This document shows positions 15,400 through 18,474 of a DNA stretch of 18,474 nt, piece by piece. This stretch comes from JAKLFA01 sp964450385 (GTDB taxonomy: Bacteria; Omnitrophota; Gorgyraeia; Zapsychrales; JANLHA01): positions 1 through 18,474 of the forward strand of contig CAYVEC010000030.1 of the NCBI GenBank assembly GCA_964450385.1, read 5' to 3'. Within the stretch, counting starts at the first letter, position 1. Each line of letters starts with the position of its first letter. The notes under the pieces were generated by a model, which did not search any database, had not been told where the DNA came from, and saw only the letters and a list, made by a program, of their open reading frames with translations. A program made the translations under genes and the position numbers.

Positions 15400-17340
15400 T
15401 CACCGTTTAATGCGAAATAATTGAAAGACCGTGTTTTTATACATCGGCTCAAGGACTGGGACGGTATCGAGCCGGGCATAACTCATCGCAACGACATAAT
15501 CAGCCCCGTATTTTGTGACCGCCGTCATCAAATCCTCACCGATCGGGTCCTGGATAAAGACCTTATAATTTTTTATGTCATTCAGGCGCGTCTGCCACTC
15601 GCGCCCCGCCTCAAAATCAAAACCCGCCACCCCGCAGTCACGATAGCACACCAAAATACTCCGCTCTGAATGGATCCGGAACCCACCCATCTCCGTATCA
15701 TTCGGGACAAGGAGCAACGCGTCCGGTGGGACATGCTCGCGAACATAATGCTGCATATCGATCCAGTCGCGCTGAAGCTCCCAAAATCCGCCACCAAAGC
15801 GCGCGACCCTCAACCATTTCACATGGTAGCCGGTGCTCGCAATAATCGCAATCAAAAAAGTGCCCGGGATCAAGGCCCGAAGGAACCACCGCCGGTCAAA
15901 CGGAGCGCGGACGACACAAAAGGATCCGATCACCGTCATGACCATCCCAAGTATGGCCAGGAGCGACCACTTTGTAAAAATGCTATATCCTCCCCACTCA
16001 AAACTCTTGATCACAAAAGCCACGCAGATAAACGCACCAACAATCCCAACCCCCACCGGGACCCATCGCTGCAAGCGTGCGCCCTCATCGGCACGGTTCC
16101 GATGCTCTGAGGCGAAAAGAACAAAGATCAGTGCGCCAAACGCCAGGGAGGCGGTCGGCTGACCAAAACGGATCAAAAAGATGACAACGGTAGTGATTCC
16201 AGCGATCAAGGCCCCTTTGTCCCCACCACATTGATCACGCCACAGGATCGCGGTATATCCAACAAGGAAAAAATGCATGTATTGAACATTACGAACCAAA
16301 TTCAGATTCAGAAAAAACCGTGACGGCACAAGGTAGGTAAAGACAAACGATAGACCAAGCAGAAGGATCGCGGCCTGAAAAATCGAATGGACCCGTCGAT
16401 CCTGACGGAGCATGGGATTAAAGAACCAATTTAACGCGAACAGGATCGCGAGGAACCAATAGTCAAGCGTATATTTAAAAAACGTCGCCCATGAGGCTGT
16501 AAGATCCTGAAGTGATCGATCATAAAAAAGGAAATTCTGCGGGCAGAAAAGATAATACAGGGGCCGCCATTCCTCGAGATCCGGCTTCGGCCCCCCAGAG
16601 GTCGCGAGATAGTTCTTGACCATCCAGATGAGAAGCGGCAAGGCGCAGAGAAGATACGCGCCGCAGGCTGACGCCAATTTCTTCCATCGCGCCTCACGTT
16701 CATAAACCAGAACATGCCATCCAAGATACGCCATGGGAAACAAACAATACACCGCATGAATATTCGTACCCAGGCCAAAGATTACAGACGCCAGGACAAA
16801 ACGCCGTCGGAAAAAATACAGAAACCCCGCCGCAACGAAAGCCAAGGCCAGCTCCTGATGCGAAAACGTTCGATAAAGAAATTCATCGACACGCCCGAGG
16901 ACCATCATCATGAGGATGCACCCAAAGGCCGTTGCCCTGTGGCCGGAGATCTGACGCCAGAGCTTGAACATAAATAAAAACAGGAAATATCGGCTCAGGA
17001 CAAAAAGGGTAAAATAGACAGCCGGGATCTGATCGATCGTGATCATCCGGGCAAGGAGCGGATACATCAGGGATAAAAATTTCCCACGAAGGGCCTCGAT
17101 ATAATAATCCCCCGGATAAAGCGCGGGATTAATGAGACTTTTTAAATGCGGGATCTCCAGATGCTGGTCATCCCAGCCATACGTATACCCATTCGTCAGA
17201 AAAAAAATCCCGAGCAAAATCAGCCCAATGAACCAATCATAGGAAAGACAACGAAATAAGAAGCGTTGACACCTTGCTGCCCAACCGCGAAGTCCCGCCC
17301 TACTGGCGCCATGATGCTCGGTACCCTGAACTACTTCCAT
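15400..17340 (-). CDS. Large polytopic membrane protein, putative GT-C-type glycosyltransferase
   Basis: A 646-residue protein with about 11-13 predicted membrane helices (first about 36-52; further helices across roughly 105-505) and a soluble C-terminal domain at about 515-646. The first external loop has NGYTYGWDDQ (50-59), acidic residues just after helix 1 as in GT-C enzymes that use polyprenyl-phosphate sugars. The C-terminal domain contains WIDMQHYVREHVPPDALLLVP and FRIHSERSI, a pattern I recall from uncharacterised membrane proteins of environmental bacteria (possibly the DUF6798 type, unsure). The ATG at 17340 overlaps the preceding glycosyltransferase gene by 10 bases, with GAGG 7 bases upstream; a TTG at 17346 is less likely. 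The neighbour, a polyprenyl-phosphate-sugar synthase-like GT2, would provide its donor. The acceptor is unknown; a non-enzymatic role cannot be ruled out. Confidence 0.72.
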   Translation of the reverse strand: MEVVQGTEHHGASRAGLRGWAARCQRFLFRCLSYDWFIGLILLGIFFLTNGYTYGWDDQHLEIPHLKSLINPALYPGDYYIEALRGKFLSLMYPLLARMITIDQIPAVYFTLFVLSRYFLFLFMFKLWRQISGHRATAFGCILMMMVLGRVDEFLYRTFSHQELALAFVAAGFLYFFRRRFVLASVIFGLGTNIHAVYCLFPMAYLGWHVLVYEREARWKKLASACGAYLLCALPLLIWMVKNYLATSGGPKPDLEEWRPLYYLFCPQNFLFYDRSLQDLTASWATFFKYTLDYWFLAILFALNWFFNPMLRQDRRVHSIFQAAILLLGLSFVFTYLVPSRFFLNLNLVRNVQYMHFFLVGYTAILWRDQCGGDKGALIAGITTVVIFLIRFGQPTASLAFGALIFVLFASEHRNRADEGARLQRWVPVGVGIVGAFICVAFVIKSFEWGGYSIFTKWSLLAILGMVMTVIGSFCVVRAPFDRRWFLRALIPGTFLIAIIASTGYHVKWLRVARFGGGFWELQRDWIDMQHYVREHVPPDALLLVPNDTEMGGFRIHSERSILVCYRDCGVAGFDFEAGREWQTRLNDIKNYKVFIQDPIGEDLMTAVTKYGADYVVAMSYARLDTVPVLEPMYKNTVFQLFRIKR

Positions 17341-18035
17341 ATACAAACCTCACGAAAGACCTGCCACATATACGCCGCGCCCCAGCGAAGGACCTGTAAT
17401 TTCCGCTCCCCACCTTCCCGCGCCGGCTCATCACCCGGGATCTCCGCGACTTTTAACTGACGTTTTGCAGCCCTGATCGACAAGAGCGGCTCCCAGCTTA
17501 TATTGGTCCGAAAAAGACGTTCTTCAAAAGAATAGGCATCATCCTGATCAAGCCCGAGCTCACGCGGCAGATCCGTCCGGTACGCCCGATAAATGACCAT
17601 GGCATCTGTATAATGGGCGCCGTGAAGGAGATTGATCATCGTGGTGAACAAGGTGTTCCCGAACGACGTGACCGCATCGTCATCATAGCTCCGCGCCCCT
17701 TCTTTATACCGGGAGACGATCACCATGTCGTACCCCTCCCGCATTTTCTCGATACACGCCGGGATCAACTCGGGGATCGAATTGCCGTCAGGGCTGAAGG
17801 TCAGCACCACATCGCCCCGAATATGGGGCCAGGCCTCCATATAGGCATGCCGCATCCCCTTCTTCTGCTGAACAACAACCTCATAACCCTGAGCGCGGGC
17901 ATATTCGGCCGTCCCATCCGTTGACTGGCCGTCAACAATCAGGATCTGATCGCACCATTCTTTTTTGATCTGCGGCATGATCGTCCGCACCCCCTCGATC
18001 TCATTGAGGGTCGGGACCAGCAGGGTCACATTCAT
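17331..18035 (-). CDS. Family 2 glycosyltransferase (polyprenyl-phosphate sugar synthase-like)
   Basis: A 234-residue GT-A fold protein without membrane helices, like DPM1-type dolichyl/undecaprenyl-phosphate sugar synthases. Motifs: VPTLNE (7-12), VDGQSTDGT (34-42), the metal-binding position FSPDGN (80-85), where Ser-Pro-Asp stands in place of the more usual Asp-x-Asp, and GDEPAREGGERK (201-212), which matches the PxR..G.SK-like acceptor loop of the family. It probably transfers a sugar from a nucleotide donor to a lipid phosphate at the inner membrane face. The ATG at 18035 is chosen (AAAGG 6 bases upstream); a GTG at 18041 contains that site. It is first in the operon with the membrane GT and gpsA, behind the promoter at 18072-18100. 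The sugar and lipid are not determinable here. Confidence 0.86.
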   Translation of the reverse strand: MNVTLLVPTLNEIEGVRTIMPQIKKEWCDQILIVDGQSTDGTAEYARAQGYEVVVQQKKGMRHAYMEAWPHIRGDVVLTFSPDGNSIPELIPACIEKMREGYDMVIVSRYKEGARSYDDDAVTSFGNTLFTTMINLLHGAHYTDAMVIYRAYRTDLPRELGLDQDDAYSFEERLFRTNISWEPLLSIRAAKRQLKVAEIPGDEPAREGGERKLQVLRWGAAYMWQVFREVCIWK

Positions 18036-18057
18036 AATCACCTTTCATGTAGACGGT

Positions 18058-18115
18058 AAAACGATAAGTGTATTATACAGATTTCAACTCAAAAGTATAA
18101 ACGATTTATCGTTTT
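18058..18115. promoter_or_regulatory. Perfect 10-base inverted repeat bracketing the glycosyltransferase promoter
   Basis: AAAACGATAA (18058-18067) and its exact reverse complement TTATCGTTTT (18106-18115) lie 38 bases apart, one on each side of the -10 box at 18072-18077. A third copy of the core, AAACGAT (18099-18105), forms a short palindrome with the right arm (AAACGA-TTTA-TCGTTT). The layout suits a pair of operator sites for a dimeric regulator or a looped control region. In this AT-rich stretch chance is possible. Confidence 0.35.
18072..18100 (-). promoter_or_regulatory. Promoter of the glycosyltransferase-gpsA operon
   Basis: The minus strand has a consensus -10 TATAAT (18072-18077), preceded by TG. 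At a 17-base spacer lies a weak -35, TTATAC (18095-18100, 3 of 6). The start would be near 18065, about 30 bases before the ATG at 18035. The region is AT-rich and lies between divergent transcription units, as expected for a promoter. Confidence 0.5.
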
Positions 18116-18143
18116 TTATAGGCGAGACATTCAGGATTTCCCC

Positions 18144-18172
18144 TTTACACGAATATTTTTTTTTGCTAGACT
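18144..18172 (+). promoter_or_regulatory. Promoter of the tRNA-Thr-Tyr-Gly cluster
   Basis: TTTACA (18144-18149, 5 of 6 to TTGACA) and TAGACT (18167-18172, 4 of 6 to TATAAT) are separated by exactly 17 bases. Transcription would start near 18179, about 33 bases before the tRNA-Thr. No other plus-strand signal in the gap fits as well. Confidence 0.5.
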
Positions 18173-18211
18173 TATGGCTCTTTCAAGGACCCCGGTTCTT
18201 TTACATGAGTC

Positions 18212-18287
<76 letters not shown>

Positions 18288-18297
18288 TTATAAATTT

Positions 18298-18380
18298 GGG
18301 CAGATACTCAAGTGGCCAACGAGAACAGACTGTAAATCTGTTGCGCTTGCGCTTCGGGGGTTCGAATCCTCCCCTGCCCA
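18298..18380 (+). tRNA. tRNA-Tyr (anticodon GTA)
   Basis: Type II tRNA with a long variable arm. Acceptor GGGCAGA/CCTGCCC gives six pairs and an A7-C66 mismatch. The anticodon stem ACAGA/TCTGT encloses CTGTAAA (anticodon GTA). The variable arm TGCGCTTGCGCTTC forms GCG-CTTG-CGC. The T arm GGGGG-TTCGAAT-CCTCC has one G-T pair. Discriminator A is followed by TTTTTT, so CCA must be added after transcription. It begins 10 bases after the encoded CCA of tRNA-Thr. Confidence 0.96.
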
Positions 18381-18409
18381 TTTTTTAACTGGAACAACCC
18401 AGTCACCAA

Positions 18410-18474
18410 GCGGGAGTAGTTCAGTGGCAGAATACCAGCCTTCCAAGCTGGATACGAGGGTTCGATTCCCTTCT
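18410..18474 (+). tRNA. tRNA-Gly (anticodon TCC), 3' end cut by window
   Basis: GCGGGAG begins the acceptor stem. D stem GTTC/GAAT, anticodon stem CCAGC/GCTGG with loop CTTCCAA (anticodon TCC, reading GGA and GGG) and T arm GAGGG-TTCGATT-CCCTT are all present. Only the first two bases (CT) of the 3' acceptor strand lie in the window; CTCCCGC is expected. It follows tRNA-Tyr by 29 bases. Confidence 0.95.

Noticed and set aside
18099..18120. AAACGA-TTTA-TCGTTT followed by TTT as an intrinsic terminator
   Set aside because: The stem is AT-rich and short, and no plus-strand transcript would need to end there; it fits better as part of the repeat around the promoter.

Overview
The window reads as a compact bacterial chromosome segment of moderate GC. 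Seventeen protein genes, sixteen of them complete, all lie on the minus strand, so the story runs from right to left. Only the tRNA cluster at the far right is on the plus strand. A lipobox lipoprotein, exported proteins with signal peptides and polyprenyl-type glycosyltransferases suggest a diderm bacterium. The order hom-thrC-(CoaB-like)-apgM-lysC-cimA-valS, with a lone CoaB-like domain and a PilZ protein, looks to me like an uncultivated lineage such as Omnitrophota/PVC or a Nitrospirota/Desulfobacterota-like group. That placement is a guess from gene order, not a measured assignment.

Right end (18036-18474): a 176-base divergent intergenic region holds a minus-strand promoter for a glycosyltransferase and a plus-strand promoter for a tRNA cluster, Thr(TGT)-Tyr(GTA)-Gly(TCC, cut by the window end). 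Order and anticodons match the start of the E. coli thrU-tyrU-glyT-thrT-tufB operon, which predicts tRNA-Thr(GGT) and an EF-Tu gene just outside the window.

14350-18035: a small envelope operon of a family 2 glycosyltransferase, a large polytopic GT-C-like membrane protein overlapping it by 10 bases, and gpsA (glycerol-3-phosphate dehydrogenase for phospholipid synthesis).

3150-14246: an extended -10 promoter precedes tRNA-Pro(GGG). Then follow a PilZ-domain protein, homoserine dehydrogenase, threonine synthase, a stand-alone CoaB-like protein, an ApgM-family protein that is probably the homoserine kinase, aspartate kinase, citramalate synthase, valyl-tRNA synthetase and nadC. Gaps are 1 to 33 bases. 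Aspartate-to-threonine lacks only aspartate-semialdehyde dehydrogenase in this window. CimA supplies the citramalate route to 2-oxobutyrate and isoleucine, and ValS charges valine, so the block is centred on aspartate-family and branched-chain amino acids with NAD synthesis attached.

1-3153: a run of envelope or secreted proteins of mostly unknown function: an exported HEAT-like helical protein whose start overlaps the nadC stop, a small lipoprotein, a long membrane-anchored coiled-coil protein with a disordered Ala/Pro/Glu-rich tail, and the N-terminus of an exported cyclophilin cut by the left edge.

No mobile elements, CRISPR arrays, pseudogenes or frameshifts were seen. No stretch over 300 bases is without a gene. 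The least conventional items are the CoaB-like protein with altered signature residues, the ApgM-family protein in the homoserine kinase slot, the PilZ protein coupled to hom, and the anchored coiled-coil/lipoprotein/HEAT-like envelope group.
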